In this document: one piece after another, positions 36,231 through 45,804 of the stretch
Layout: each line of letters opens with the position of its first letter
How positions within the stretch are numbered: position 1 is the first letter of the stretch
From: Gillisella vitis
Lineage (GTDB): Bacteria; Pseudomonadota; Alphaproteobacteria; Rhizobiales; Rhizobiaceae
Direction of reading: 5' to 3'
Assembly: GCF_021559775.1 (NCBI RefSeq)
Contig: NZ_CP056049.1
Location: 248,001-312,000, forward strand
DNA length: 64,000 nucleotides
The notes under the pieces: model-generated
Told to the model about the DNA's origin: nothing
Seen by the model: only the letters and a program-made list of their open reading frames with translations
Database searches by the model: none
Made by a program: the position numbers and the translations under genes

Positions 36231-37420
36231 CCAATCTTGATACAAAGGGTACCCGCACAGCCCTTATTGTCGGTCATGCGGCCGGTATGATCGATATGGT
36301 CTCTCTTCCCATTTGGGTCGGTGGACTGGTCGGTGGCTATGGCTATTCATCCGCTCAAGCCGGAGGACTTGTCACCACATTTCTGATTGGGGTGGTGATT
36401 GCCAGTTGCGGCCTTGCGCCGCTTTTCCATCGCTTTTCCATGCGTTGGGTGCCCGGTGCAGGCTTTAGCGGGGCTGCGCTGGCGTTCGCAGCACTCTGGA
36501 TGGCATCAGGTTTCGGCAATTTTCTCGCACTTCACCTCTGTGCCGGTCTTTGCATCGGCACGGCTTTGTCAGCGGTTCATGGAACCATTGGCCGCACAAG
36601 CAATGCTCATCGCACATTTGCTTATGCCACCATTGGCTTTGGCATCTTCAGCGTTATCTTCATGGGCTTTGCCACGCAGGTGATTGCCGCAACGCAGCCA
36701 CGCAACCTGTTCTTGATTTTTGCCGGGGTTATGGCGATCGCTGCCGCAGTCAATTGGTTGCTTTTCCCCCACAGCGCCACCATGCCGAAGGCGGAGAAAA
36801 AACCATCGCCCAATTCCGGTCGCGTGCCGCGTTTTGAACCCGTCGTCTGGTTTCTCATCGCCGCTCTGCTGGGCATGAACTTCAATCAGGCCATGAATTT
36901 CAGCTTTGTTGAGCGCATTGCCAGTGACCATGATTGGCCAACATCCACCATCAACGGCATTCTTGTGGGCGTTGCCTTTCTCAGCCTCATTCCGGCCCCG
37001 CTCGCAGTGTTTTTTGAAAAAAAGCTTCATCCGGTTTATGTGGGCATAGTAGGCGTGCTGCTTCAGGCCGCTCTTTCGCTGGGCATAACCCATGCGCTCG
37101 ACGTTCCCGGTTTTGCCGCCTCGGCAATCTTCATTCCCTTTGTCATGATCTTCTCGCACACATTTCTCTTCGGACTCATGTCGCGCGTGGAACCAACTGG
37201 CCGAGCAGTGGCGGCCAATCCGGCCATTACCATGGGCGGCGGAGCGCTTGGGCCTCTGGTTGGCGGCATTCTGGTCCAGACAATGGGCTATCATGGCCTC
37301 AGCCTTGCAACCGGTCTGGTGGCCACCTGTGTTGTGGCCGGACTAATGCTGGTGCTGATGCGCCTGTTGGCGTCGCACACCAACGCCACACCGGCCATTG
37401 TGACCCGTCACGACCAATAG
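36227..37420 (+). CDS. MFS transporter
   Basis: A 397-residue major facilitator with about twelve hydrophobic segments and no long soluble domain. The central loop (about residues 185-205, PKAEKKPSPNSGRVPR) divides the two halves. Residues near the end (GRAVAANPAITMGGGALGPL) resemble arabinose/aromatic-acid efflux-type MFS proteins, though the substrate cannot be read. GGGAGGA precedes the ATG. It is followed by an OprB-like porin gene, so import across both membranes is the natural reading. Confidence 0.9.
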   Translation: MTNLDTKGTRTALIVGHAAGMIDMVSLPIWVGGLVGGYGYSSAQAGGLVTTFLIGVVIASCGLAPLFHRFSMRWVPGAGFSGAALAFAALWMASGFGNFLALHLCAGLCIGTALSAVHGTIGRTSNAHRTFAYATIGFGIFSVIFMGFATQVIAATQPRNLFLIFAGVMAIAAAVNWLLFPHSATMPKAEKKPSPNSGRVPRFEPVVWFLIAALLGMNFNQAMNFSFVERIASDHDWPTSTINGILVGVAFLSLIPAPLAVFFEKKLHPVYVGIVGVLLQAALSLGITHALDVPGFAASAIFIPFVMIFSHTFLFGLMSRVEPTGRAVAANPAITMGGGALGPLVGGILVQTMGYHGLSLATGLVATCVVAGLMLVLMRLLASHTNATPAIVTRHDQ

Positions 37421-37604
37421 GCTTAAGCCTGCAAGGCAAATGCCGCGTGTCCAAAAGCCACGCAACAACAAAGACATCTGGAGTGAGCCGGGCCGAAGAA
37501 AAACCTGACGGATTCCAGACCTGAACTTCACACAAACAGCAGCGTCGAAACGTCCCGGTATAACCCGGCGGCGCATCCTATCCATTTGTCTCTGGGGGAG
37601 AAAA

Positions 37605-38999
37605 ATGAAAACCCATCTCAAGCAACTTGTTATCCTCAGTGCTGCATACGGAGTGCTGGCAAGCGGACTTACCGCTGTGGCAGCCGATGCCAATACACCT
37701 TCCGATCCGTCCGTCGCGAAGGCCACGGATCCGCAGGCCCCTCCTCCCGGCCCCTTGAGCGGCCTTGGACACACGCTCCATGACGCCGGTTTTGATGTCC
37801 GCATCAATTTCGTCAATCTCTATGCAAATGCGTCAGATTTCGGGTTTGATCCGGGCCATTCTGGCAACTTCGGCTTTCTGATGTTCGACACGACATACCA
37901 TCTATCCGACATGTTCAAGATCAACTGGCAGGAAACGGTTAACATTCCCAGACACAATGCCAATCAGTATCTGTTTCAAGTCTCGAATGCCTTTTACGCT
38001 ACGGACCCTTCTCTCGATAGTTCAACCGATCTTACACGCCTTACCCTTCAGGGGGATTTTTTTGACGGAAAGCTGGAGGTCGAGGGCGGTCGGCTCAACA
38101 TGTGGCCGGAGTTTTTCAGGTCAGAGTTCTGCGGTGGCAAGGGGTGCATCTCGCAAACCCGTGCGTTGGTGTTAAGCGCTCCCGGCAACACCGTTGCGCA
38201 ATGGGGTGGCCGCGTTGGCTACAATTTAACGCCGGATCTCTCCCTCGGTGGCGTCATCACCGAGAACAACACAGAAAACTGGCAGACAGGATCGGGCTGG
38301 AACTGGGGGAGAGGCGATTCTGACGGTTATACCGCCGTGGTCCACCTCGCCCAGCGGCAAAATTTTCTGGAGACAGCGAAGCCGCTTAACTATGAAATTG
38401 GTGGTTATCGAAGCTCTGCATCCTACACGGACGCGCTATACGGCACAGGCTGGGGCAATCCAACCTTTGGCGCGAACCAGACAGTGATCGAACATGACGG
38501 GGGATCAAACGGGGTTTTTGCTCAGGTTCGAAAAGTTCTCTGGAGTGATCCCGATGGAAGCCCCTTCCCCGAAAACATCGCGGTCTCAGGCGGCATCTTC
38601 CACACGTTCGGAGACGGTCAATCCTATCCGTGGGAAGCTTATGGCAGCATTGAATATGGCGGCTTCTGGAAAGCTAACCCCCTGACATCGATTGGCGCGA
38701 CGGTTCACTATATTGGCCTCAGTGAAAAACGTGCCCAATACGAAACCAACGCGCGCCGGTTTTTGACAGGCATCTACGACCGGCAGCCGCGAGACACGTT
38801 CCAGTTCGATCTGCACGGACGGACAGGAATAGGCCCCGCTGGATTTCTTGAGTTTGGGGCATCTTACGTCAAGGATCCCAACACAACCTACCTTGCTGAC
38901 TATTCCACCTCAAGAATGAAGAACGGCTGGACCATCTATGCAGCCATTGTCTTCGACCTCGGAACCACTCTGGGGCTATCACCACCGCGCCAGCCATAA
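37605..38999 (+). CDS. OprB-like carbohydrate-selective porin
   Basis: A 464-residue outer-membrane protein with a Sec signal peptide (about 1-26, ending AVAA). A proline-rich linker (QAPPPGPLSG) leads into beta-barrel repeats typical of the OprB family (VEGGRLNMWPEFFRSEFCGG, YAAIVFDLGTTLGLSP at the end). A GGGGGAG ribosome site is present. The gene follows the MFS transporter in the same direction after 185 bases and likely supplies its substrate across the outer membrane. Confidence 0.85.
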   Translation: MKTHLKQLVILSAAYGVLASGLTAVAADANTPSDPSVAKATDPQAPPPGPLSGLGHTLHDAGFDVRINFVNLYANASDFGFDPGHSGNFGFLMFDTTYHLSDMFKINWQETVNIPRHNANQYLFQVSNAFYATDPSLDSSTDLTRLTLQGDFFDGKLEVEGGRLNMWPEFFRSEFCGGKGCISQTRALVLSAPGNTVAQWGGRVGYNLTPDLSLGGVITENNTENWQTGSGWNWGRGDSDGYTAVVHLAQRQNFLETAKPLNYEIGGYRSSASYTDALYGTGWGNPTFGANQTVIEHDGGSNGVFAQVRKVLWSDPDGSPFPENIAVSGGIFHTFGDGQSYPWEAYGSIEYGGFWKANPLTSIGATVHYIGLSEKRAQYETNARRFLTGIYDRQPRDTFQFDLHGRTGIGPAGFLEFGASYVKDPNTTYLADYSTSRMKNGWTIYAAIVFDLGTTLGLSPPRQP

Positions 39000-39289
39000 A
39001 CCTGTATTGTTGTATTCGGGACGTATTGCATGCAAAATTCCAAGGGTGAGGTATCATTTCCAGAATTTGATGCATGCAATGCGTCCGACGAAGAATCGTC
39101 ATAAAGCTTGCAAGCCATAGATAGGCCTTGCCGCTTTCTTGCCAAGCCTGAAACAGGAGGTCAGTTTGTCGTGTGTCTTCACGGGCACGTTTGCTCAACC
39201 TGGACTTGCCCGGAAAAAGTGGCGAGGCATTTCAGATCAAGCGGCCAATCTCCCGAATTGTGCGGGGCTTATACGAAGATTCATTGAAA

Positions 39290-39484
39290 ATGCCCCTTCG
39301 TATTACCCTACAGAAACCGTGTTATTTCCAGCATCGTAAGGCGCCAAAAGATATACGGCCAGTGATTCCTGCCGATCTTCCCCTCAAGTGGGGTGAGGAT
39401 TGGTCTGCAAAGCCGATGAAACGATCCAGTGAATCGTTTCAAATGACGAGCGCTGGCAAGCCAGAGTGGGGGAGCCACCGATAA
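39290..39484 (+). pseudogene. Tyrosine integrase N-terminal fragment
   Basis: The frame reads CYFQHRKAPKDIRPVIPADL followed by PLKWGEDWSAKPMKRS. This resembles the start of phage-type integrases (YFRRRVPKDLRPVIG-like). Everything after about 60 residues, including the catalytic domain, is missing. A C-terminal integrase fragment lies at 57730. Confidence 0.5.
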
Positions 39485-39499
39485 TAACGATAGCGTTGT

Positions 39500-39653
39500 C
39501 TACTGTGCGCGCCATATATGGCGCACGGCGCTGTCGCGTCGATAGGCCAACGCCCAGGTCCTACGCAATCTCGCGCTGCCTCGGTCGGCTCGTCTGCATA
39601 ACGCGCGACGCTTCCTTCTCAAATTCCTTGGTAGAATTCTTCTGCTTTCGCAT
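39500..39653 (-). pseudogene. IS3-family transposase OrfA fragment with in-frame stop
   Basis: From the ATG at 39653 the minus strand reads MRKQKNSTKEFEKEASRVMQ and onwards to QREIA, stop (39561-39563), then DLGVGLSTRQRR. The normal family reading is REIAEDLGVGLSTLSRW, so one codon has become a stop and the frame decays after it. A good ribosome site (GAAAGGAAACC) remains. Confidence 0.65.
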
Positions 39654-39823
39654 TCCGGTTTCCTTTCAACTCAAGAAAACCGCTCCCTTTTTAAGGGTAA
39701 ATCCACCGCACTTCATGCAATCAGATCCGACAAAGGCTGTGAACGCGACTTCGCTCAATCAATCGTCATCGCACAAAGCAGCGCGGCCCTCTTCGAGCCG
39801 CGCCTATACCGATGGTGAAACGT

Positions 39824-41251
39824 TCAGGCGGCTGCGTTGATGACCAGCGTTTGCGAATTGGTATATTCGCTCAGACCTTCAAGGGCATTTTCAATGCCGA
39901 TGCCCGATTGCTTGTGACCACCAAAGGCAACATGGGGCGAGAAGCTGTGAATCTCGTTGACCCAGACAGTCCCGGCTTCAATCCGTTCGGCGATGCCGCG
40001 TGCAGCAGCAATGTCCTTGCCCCATACGGACGCGGCAAGGCCATATTCCGTATTGTTGGCGCGATGGATCACATCATCGACATCTTTGAACTTCAGAAGC
40101 GGCAGAACAGGGCCGAAGGCTTCCTCGACCACCACGCGGCTATCCTCCGGTGGATTATCAATGATGGTCACAGGCACGAAGAAGCCCTTGCGGTCCTCAA
40201 CTTCGCCGCCCAGCAGGAAGTGGAGGCCTTTGTCCTTCGCATCAGCCAAAAGGTTTTTCAGCTTCTCAAACTGCATGCGGTTCTGAATAGGGCCGAGATC
40301 CGTTCCCTGTTCGGCACCGTCGCCAACCTTCACGGTTCTGGCATAGGCCACCAGAGCCTCGGCCAGTTCATCATAAATGTCTTCGTGGATGTAGAGCCGC
40401 TTGGCCGCGACGCAGAATTGGGCGCTGTTCTGAAAGGCCGCCCAGAATAGCTTTTCGGCGGTTTCCTTGATGTTGACATCCGGCAGCACAATGGCCGGGT
40501 CGTTGCCGCCAAGCTCCAGCGTAATCCGCTTGAGATTGCCTGAGCATGCCTCCATAATTTTGCGGCCGGTGGCTGTGGAGCCGGTGAAGCTGATCTTGCT
40601 GATGTCCTTGTGCTGCGTCAGCCAGGAGCCGAGGTCGTTGCCGCCAGAAACCACGTTAAGCACGCCCGGCGGCAGAATATCGCGGACAATCTCGCCCAGT
40701 TTCAGTGTGCACAAAGGCGTATAGGGCGAGGGTTTCAACACCATGGTGTTGCCAGCCACCAGCGCAGGCGCGATTTTCCACACGGCCAGCAGGATCGGAA
40801 AATTCCATGGGGTGATGCCGCCAACGACACCGAGCGGAACGCGCCGTGTTTCCACCGTGCGCCCATCGGTTTTCTCAGCCACATGAAGGGGCAGCTCTTG
40901 CTTGGCGATTTCCCGGCACCAGGTGGCAGAGCCGCCAACCTCCCATTCCGCACCCTTGAACGCCTTGCCCTGTTCCCGGGTCAAAAGACGCATGAACTCT
41001 TCCGCATGGGCCTCGATGGCATCGCCAAGGCGGGCAACAAAGGCCTGACGCTCGCTCAATGGGCGGGCCGACCATGCCGGAAAGGCTGCCTTTGCGGCGG
41101 ATACGGCCGCCTCCAACTGCTCACGGCTGGCGTCGGGGGCCTTGGCAACCACCTCTTCGGTGGCGGGGTTGAAGACCTCAAAGCTGGATGCCGCACTGAC
41201 GGCCTTGCCGTCGATGGTCATCGTATAATCCCCATTGAAATTAATAGGCAT
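39824..41251 (-). CDS. NAD(P)-dependent aldehyde dehydrogenase
   Basis: A 475-residue ALDH-superfamily protein. The catalytic nucleophile is Cys280 in NSAQFCVAAKRLY and the general-base Glu lies in ITLELGGNDPA. The closest style is the succinate-semialdehyde/medium-chain aldehyde type found in acyl-CoA gene sets. GGGAGG precedes the ATG. It ends next to the mobile-element scar, where GCGCGGC/GCCGCGC (39781-39803) could terminate it. It is cotranscribed with the acyl-CoA synthetase gene (62-base gap) and could feed acids to it. Confidence 0.9.
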   Translation of the reverse strand: MPINFNGDYTMTIDGKAVSAASSFEVFNPATEEVVAKAPDASREQLEAAVSAAKAAFPAWSARPLSERQAFVARLGDAIEAHAEEFMRLLTREQGKAFKGAEWEVGGSATWCREIAKQELPLHVAEKTDGRTVETRRVPLGVVGGITPWNFPILLAVWKIAPALVAGNTMVLKPSPYTPLCTLKLGEIVRDILPPGVLNVVSGGNDLGSWLTQHKDISKISFTGSTATGRKIMEACSGNLKRITLELGGNDPAIVLPDVNIKETAEKLFWAAFQNSAQFCVAAKRLYIHEDIYDELAEALVAYARTVKVGDGAEQGTDLGPIQNRMQFEKLKNLLADAKDKGLHFLLGGEVEDRKGFFVPVTIIDNPPEDSRVVVEEAFGPVLPLLKFKDVDDVIHRANNTEYGLAASVWGKDIAAARGIAERIEAGTVWVNEIHSFSPHVAFGGHKQSGIGIENALEGLSEYTNSQTLVINAAA

Positions 41252-41312
41252 GATGGAACCTCCCGTTTCCAGCGCGTCAAACGCGCAAATATTGACAAAT
41301 GCCGACCGCCGC

Positions 41313-42815
41313 TCAGGCGGGGACGTTGGCCTCTCGCAGCGAGCGGCGTAGAACTTTTCCGGTGCTGTTTTTCGGCAGATCTTCGACGAAAATCACCCGT
41401 CGCGGGATCTTGTAGGATGCCAGATGCTTGCGGCAGTGGTTGAGCAACGCCTCCTCGCTCAATGCCGTATCGCGGTGAGGCACAACGAAGGCCTGGGCAA
41501 TTTCACCCTTTTCCTCATCAGCAATGCCCGCAACAGCCACCATGGCAACAGCCGGATGCATGGCAATCACCTGCTCAAGCTCTGCCGGATATACATTATA
41601 GCCAGCGGTGATGATCATGTCCTTCTTGCGATCAACCACGAAGATATAGCCATCCGCGTCGGTGCGGGCGATGTCGCCGGTCGCAAGCCAGCCGTCAGTG
41701 TCTATCGCCTCAATGGTGGCAGCCTCGTTGCGCCAATATCCCTTTGTGACCGTGGCACCACGCACCAGCAATTCACCGGGTCTACCGGGCGTGGCTTCGT
41801 GCGTTGGCTCCTCCAGATCGGCAAGGCGCACCTCCAAACCCGGCATCGGCAGTCCGATTGATCCGGGGCGCGGGCTCCAGTAGGGCGAATGCGTGATGGC
41901 AGGGCCTGCAACCTCGGTCATGCCCCACAATTCCAGAAGCGGGCAGCCAAAGCGGTTTGTCACGGCATCGATCTTGGCAGTCGGCATGGTCTGACCGCCA
42001 ACGGTGCAGCGCGTCAGGCTTGTCAAGTCGGCGTTTGCAATGTTCGGATGGGCGAGCATCTGGTAGAACATGGTTGGCACACCCTCGAAAAGCGTGGCTT
42101 TTTCCGCGCTGATCAGCCGCAAAGCCTCGGCGGCATCGAAGCGCGGCGTGGTAATCAGCCGCGACCCGACGAGAAACGTCGCATTCATGACGATATTGCC
42201 GTAAACATGCGGAAACGGCAGAGAGGTCAGCACGGCGTCGCCACCGTGACGCACATGGATGGTGGCCGTGCCCGCCAGACTCGCAAAAAGCCCGGCATGG
42301 GTCATTGTGGCACCTTTCGGACGCCCGGTTGTGCCAGACGTATAGCCGATGGTGAAGAGATCGTCCGGGCGGCGCTCGACTGGAAGCCTATACTCTCCAT
42401 CGAGAAGTGTTGTGAGTTCTTCCGCCTCCGGGGCCTCGCCAAGCGTAAAAACATGGGCTTTGGTTTGGAAGGAGGCACGGCGATCAGCAGGGACAATCAG
42501 GGCTGCGGCCTCGGAATTGTCCAGAATGAAGGCGACTTCCTCAGCGCTGAGGAGAAAATTCGCAGGCACGACCACCGCACCCAATCTGGCAATGGCATGA
42601 TAGGCAACCACCCATTGCCAGCCGTTGGGCAAATGCAGCACAATGCGATCGCCCGCTTGCAGACCGCGCGCCGCAAACGCTCCGGCCATGCGCCCTGCCA
42701 GATCGTCTATGTCTTGAAAGCTGAAGGAACGCACGCCGGGAAGGGTCAAGGCCGTCTTATTGCCAAACCGTTGGGCGGCGTTATACGCCAAATCGCTGAT
42801 GCGGGATTGTTGCAT
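41313..42815 (-). CDS. Acyl-CoA synthetase (AMP-forming)
   Basis: A 500-residue AMP-binding enzyme. It has the P-loop IGYTSGTTGRPKGATMTH, the A8 hinge region with KDMIITAGYNVYPAELEQ, and the catalytic lysine in NSTGKVLRRSL near the C-terminus. The size and style fit medium- or branched-chain fatty acid CoA ligases. GAGGGGGCG lies before the ATG. Placed between an aldehyde dehydrogenase and the liu genes, it probably activates a branched or short-chain acid. Confidence 0.92.
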   Translation of the reverse strand: MQQSRISDLAYNAAQRFGNKTALTLPGVRSFSFQDIDDLAGRMAGAFAARGLQAGDRIVLHLPNGWQWVVAYHAIARLGAVVVPANFLLSAEEVAFILDNSEAAALIVPADRRASFQTKAHVFTLGEAPEAEELTTLLDGEYRLPVERRPDDLFTIGYTSGTTGRPKGATMTHAGLFASLAGTATIHVRHGGDAVLTSLPFPHVYGNIVMNATFLVGSRLITTPRFDAAEALRLISAEKATLFEGVPTMFYQMLAHPNIANADLTSLTRCTVGGQTMPTAKIDAVTNRFGCPLLELWGMTEVAGPAITHSPYWSPRPGSIGLPMPGLEVRLADLEEPTHEATPGRPGELLVRGATVTKGYWRNEAATIEAIDTDGWLATGDIARTDADGYIFVVDRKKDMIITAGYNVYPAELEQVIAMHPAVAMVAVAGIADEEKGEIAQAFVVPHRDTALSEEALLNHCRKHLASYKIPRRVIFVEDLPKNSTGKVLRRSLREANVPA

Positions 42816-43054
42816 TGTTCGCCCCCTCTATGCCATGGCTGGAATAGGAACGGCTTTCACAACGCGCGCTTCGCCTTTTCCGCACACGACGGCGGCATTA
42901 AAACGGATCATGCAGGCCTCCCTCGCAGCCGCCCGCTCCTCCAAGCGGCTGCCTTGATCTTCGCAAAAGCTACAACCGAATGCGGATCAAATCCTGCCAA
43001 AGAATTGATGCATTCGGACAACGACAAGGCTGCCTCACGGGTGCGATGCAGCTT

Positions 43055-44071
43055 TCACGGCTTATGCGATGATGTACCCTGCCTTGCCGCAACCGCGAAG
43101 GCCCGTGGGGTCTGGCCAGTCCAGGACTTGAACGCGCGCACAAAACTTGCCTCTGCATCAAAGCCGCATTCGCGGGCAATGCGCTTGATCGGCCACTGGG
43201 TGGAAGCCAGCAGTCGCTCTGCCAGACGTTGGCGCGAAAGGTCTTTCAGCGCCTGAAACGATGTGCCTTCCTGCTTGATATGGCGGTGAAGGCTGCGGGT
43301 TGACAGATTGAGCTTTTCGGCCAAGTCATCAACCCCCGCTGCTGGCATGTCATTCAGCAAGCGGAGAATTTCGCGCGAGAGCAGACGGTCGCGCCGATAC
43401 TGACGCACCATCAGCGGCAAAGGCCGCCGAAGCATTTGTCGCAAGGCAGCATCATCGCGCAGGACAGGCAGGCCCAGATAGGCTGCATCAAAACGCAGGC
43501 TTGCATGATCCGCGCCAAACGACGCAGGGCCGTTGAAGAGATAGTGGTAGCTCTCAGCATGCGCTGGTGCGTCAAAGGGAAACGCAACATCAATCAAGGG
43601 AATGCGCGTGTCACCGAGCCACGAGGCCACGCCCTGAAGATTGCGCAGCAGGCTGACCAGACAAAATTCCCGAAACGCGCCAAGCCCGCTTTTTTCTTCG
43701 ATCCGCACCTCAGCCAGATTGCGTCCCGTTTCGAGACTGAGCGTCACATCCTGCGTGATGAGATTGTGATGACGGCACCAACGCGCGATGGCAATGCCCA
43801 GCGTGGCCGAGGGCAGAGATGCGCGGCACAGCATGCCATAACTGCCCCACGGCAGGCGGTGGGAAAACCAGCCAAGCGCCTCATCGTCCAGCTCGCGCAT
43901 GGCGTGATCCGACAGGCGTTCGAGTTGATCTGCGGTGATTCTGCCATCTGCATGCAGGGTGGCGGGATCAATGCCTGCCGCGAGCAGCGCTGGCTGCGCT
44001 GTCATCCCGCGCTTTTGATAGGCTAAAACAATAGCCAAGGCAAAGCCGGAGGGCGTTCTCGCCTGCGTCAT
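43055..44071 (-). CDS. AraC family regulator (OruR/ArgR-like N-terminus)
   Basis: A 338-residue regulator with the long arabinose-binding-like N-terminal domain of OruR-type proteins (about residues 15-200, AGIDPATLHADGRITADQLE). The C-terminal AraC helix-turn-helix ends CGFDAEASFVRAFKSWTGQT. GGGAGGCAGG precedes the start. It is divergent from the liu operon (127-base gap) and 239 bases upstream of the acyl-CoA synthetase gene, so it probably controls both sides. Confidence 0.9.
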   Translation of the reverse strand: MTQARTPSGFALAIVLAYQKRGMTAQPALLAAGIDPATLHADGRITADQLERLSDHAMRELDDEALGWFSHRLPWGSYGMLCRASLPSATLGIAIARWCRHHNLITQDVTLSLETGRNLAEVRIEEKSGLGAFREFCLVSLLRNLQGVASWLGDTRIPLIDVAFPFDAPAHAESYHYLFNGPASFGADHASLRFDAAYLGLPVLRDDAALRQMLRRPLPLMVRQYRRDRLLSREILRLLNDMPAAGVDDLAEKLNLSTRSLHRHIKQEGTSFQALKDLSRQRLAERLLASTQWPIKRIARECGFDAEASFVRAFKSWTGQTPRAFAVAARQGTSSHKP

Positions 44072-44198
44072 TCACCTGCCTCCCTCTGGCACTATCCATC
44101 AATTCTTTGACGGGATTTGCCTATCTTCAATCGCTAGACTGCCACAAAGTCAATAATGACCGGCGCGGCGGAAACGCTTGCGGCAGAGGAGGCCGGGC

Positions 44199-45797
44199 GT
44201 GAATCCATTGTCAACAAGCATCAACTCTGGCTCGGCAGAATTTCGCGCCAATGCCGAGGCGATGGCGGAGGCTGTCGCCGATCTCGCCTTGAAAACGGCT
44301 GAGGCGGCGCTGGGCGGTGGCGAGGTGGCGCGCAGGCGCCACACCGGGCGCGGAAAGCTGCTGCCGCGTGAGCGGATCGATCGCTTGCTCGATCCCGGAT
44401 CGCCATTTCTGGAGATTGGTCAGCTTGCGGCCCACGGCCTTTATGATGGCGAAGCCCCGTCTGCGGGTATTGTTGCAGGCATTGGTAATGTCGAGGGCCG
44501 CCGTTGCATGGTGGTTGCCAATGACGCGACAGTAAAGGGTGGCACCTACTATCCGATGACGGTGAAGAAGCACCTGCGCGCCCAGAAAATTGCTGCGCAA
44601 AACCGTCTTCCCTGTCTTTATCTCGTGGATTCGGGCGGTGGCTATCTGCCGCTCCAGGATGAGTTTTTCCCCGACGAAAATCATTTTGGCCGCATCTTCT
44701 ACAATCAGGCGCAGATGTCGGCGGCGGGCATTGCACAGATCGCCGTTGTTATGGGCTCCTGCACAGCGGGTGGTGCTTATGTGCCCGCCATGAGTGATGA
44801 GACGGTGATTGTACGCGAACAGGGCACAATCTTTCTCGCAGGCCCGCCATTGGTGAAGGCGGCAACGGGTGAGATTGTCACGGCGGAAGATCTTGGCGGT
44901 GGCGATGTGCATACCCGCATTTCCGGCGTTGCCGACCATTTGGCCGAAAATGATTCCCACGCCCTTCACATCGCCCGGCGGATCGTCTCGACGTTGCCCG
45001 CGCAGGAAGACGCCGCCAACCAGTTCGACGAGCCGATTTATCCAGCCGAAGAGCTTTACGGCATCATCCCATCTGATACACGAAAGCCTTATGATGTGCG
45101 TGAGGTCATTGCCCGTCTGGTGGACGGCTCGCGGTTTGATGAATTCAAGGCGCGCTACGGCACAACGCTTGTGACGGGCTTTTCCCATCTTTATGGCATG
45201 CAGGTTGGTATCATTGCCAACAATGGCATATTGTTTGGGGAAGCCGCTCTGAAAGGGGCGCATTTTATTGAGCTTTGCGTTCAGCGCCGTATTCCGCTGC
45301 TGTTTTTGCAAAACATTACCGGCTTCATGGTCGGGCGCGATTATGAAAATGAGGGCATCGCCAAGCACGGCGCAAAACTGGTGACGGCGGTGGCCACCGC
45401 CGCTGTTCCAAAACTCACACTCGTCATCGGCGGCAGCTTTGGCGCCGGAAACTACGGCATGTGCGGGCGGGCCTACAGCCCTCGCTTCCTGTGGATGTGG
45501 CCAAATGCGCGGATCAGCGTCATGGGTGGCGATCAGGCGGCGTCCGTTCTGGCCACGCTGCGTCGTGACGGCGTTGCCGCCAAAGGCGAAACATGGCCGC
45601 AGCAAGAGGAAGATGCATTCAAAAACGGCATCCGCGCCCAGTACGAACGGCAGGGCCACCCCTATTATTCGACCGCCCGTTTGTGGGATGACGGCATCAT
45701 TGACCCCGCGCAAACACGCCGGGTTCTCGGCCTTTCCCTGTCAACGGCGCTCAATGCGCCCATCAGTGAAACCCGCTTCGGCCTTTTCCGCATGTGA
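44199..45797 (+). CDS. liuB: Methylcrotonyl-CoA carboxylase beta subunit
   Basis: A 532-residue carboxyltransferase of the MCC/PCC beta family. Typical regions: HTGRGKLLPRERIDRLLDPG, LYLVDSGGGYLPLQDEFFPD, MGSCTAGGAYVPAMSDE and FLQNITGFMVGRDYE. The MCC style fits the neighbouring hydratase and HMG-CoA lyase. A GTG start at 44199 has AGAGGAGG just before it; the frame also opens at TTG 44178, but without a usable ribosome site. It works with the biotin subunit at 46617 to carboxylate 3-methylcrotonyl-CoA in leucine breakdown. Confidence 0.93.
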   Translation: MNPLSTSINSGSAEFRANAEAMAEAVADLALKTAEAALGGGEVARRRHTGRGKLLPRERIDRLLDPGSPFLEIGQLAAHGLYDGEAPSAGIVAGIGNVEGRRCMVVANDATVKGGTYYPMTVKKHLRAQKIAAQNRLPCLYLVDSGGGYLPLQDEFFPDENHFGRIFYNQAQMSAAGIAQIAVVMGSCTAGGAYVPAMSDETVIVREQGTIFLAGPPLVKAATGEIVTAEDLGGGDVHTRISGVADHLAENDSHALHIARRIVSTLPAQEDAANQFDEPIYPAEELYGIIPSDTRKPYDVREVIARLVDGSRFDEFKARYGTTLVTGFSHLYGMQVGIIANNGILFGEAALKGAHFIELCVQRRIPLLFLQNITGFMVGRDYENEGIAKHGAKLVTAVATAAVPKLTLVIGGSFGAGNYGMCGRAYSPRFLWMWPNARISVMGGDQAASVLATLRRDGVAAKGETWPQQEEDAFKNGIRAQYERQGHPYYSTARLWDDGIIDPAQTRRVLGLSLSTALNAPISETRFGLFRM

Positions 45798-45804
45798 GAT
45801 TGCC

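Larger units (their letters stand above)
39000..39823. other. Mobile-element scar region
   Basis: About 820 bases without an intact gene. It contains an integrase N-terminal fragment (39290-39484), an IS3 OrfA fragment on the other strand (39500-39653) and a 16-base perfect palindrome GCGCCATATATGGCGC at 39509-39524. It separates the porin from the aldehyde dehydrogenase gene. Confidence 0.6.

Noticed and set aside
41889..43256. A 455-codon plus-strand frame across the acyl-CoA synthetase and AraC genes
   Set aside because: It spans two well-supported minus-strand genes and the gap between them, without any recognisable motif.
44211..45713. A 500-codon minus-strand frame opposite liuB
   Set aside because: liuB is complete with all family motifs; the opposite frame is His/Arg rich and shows none.
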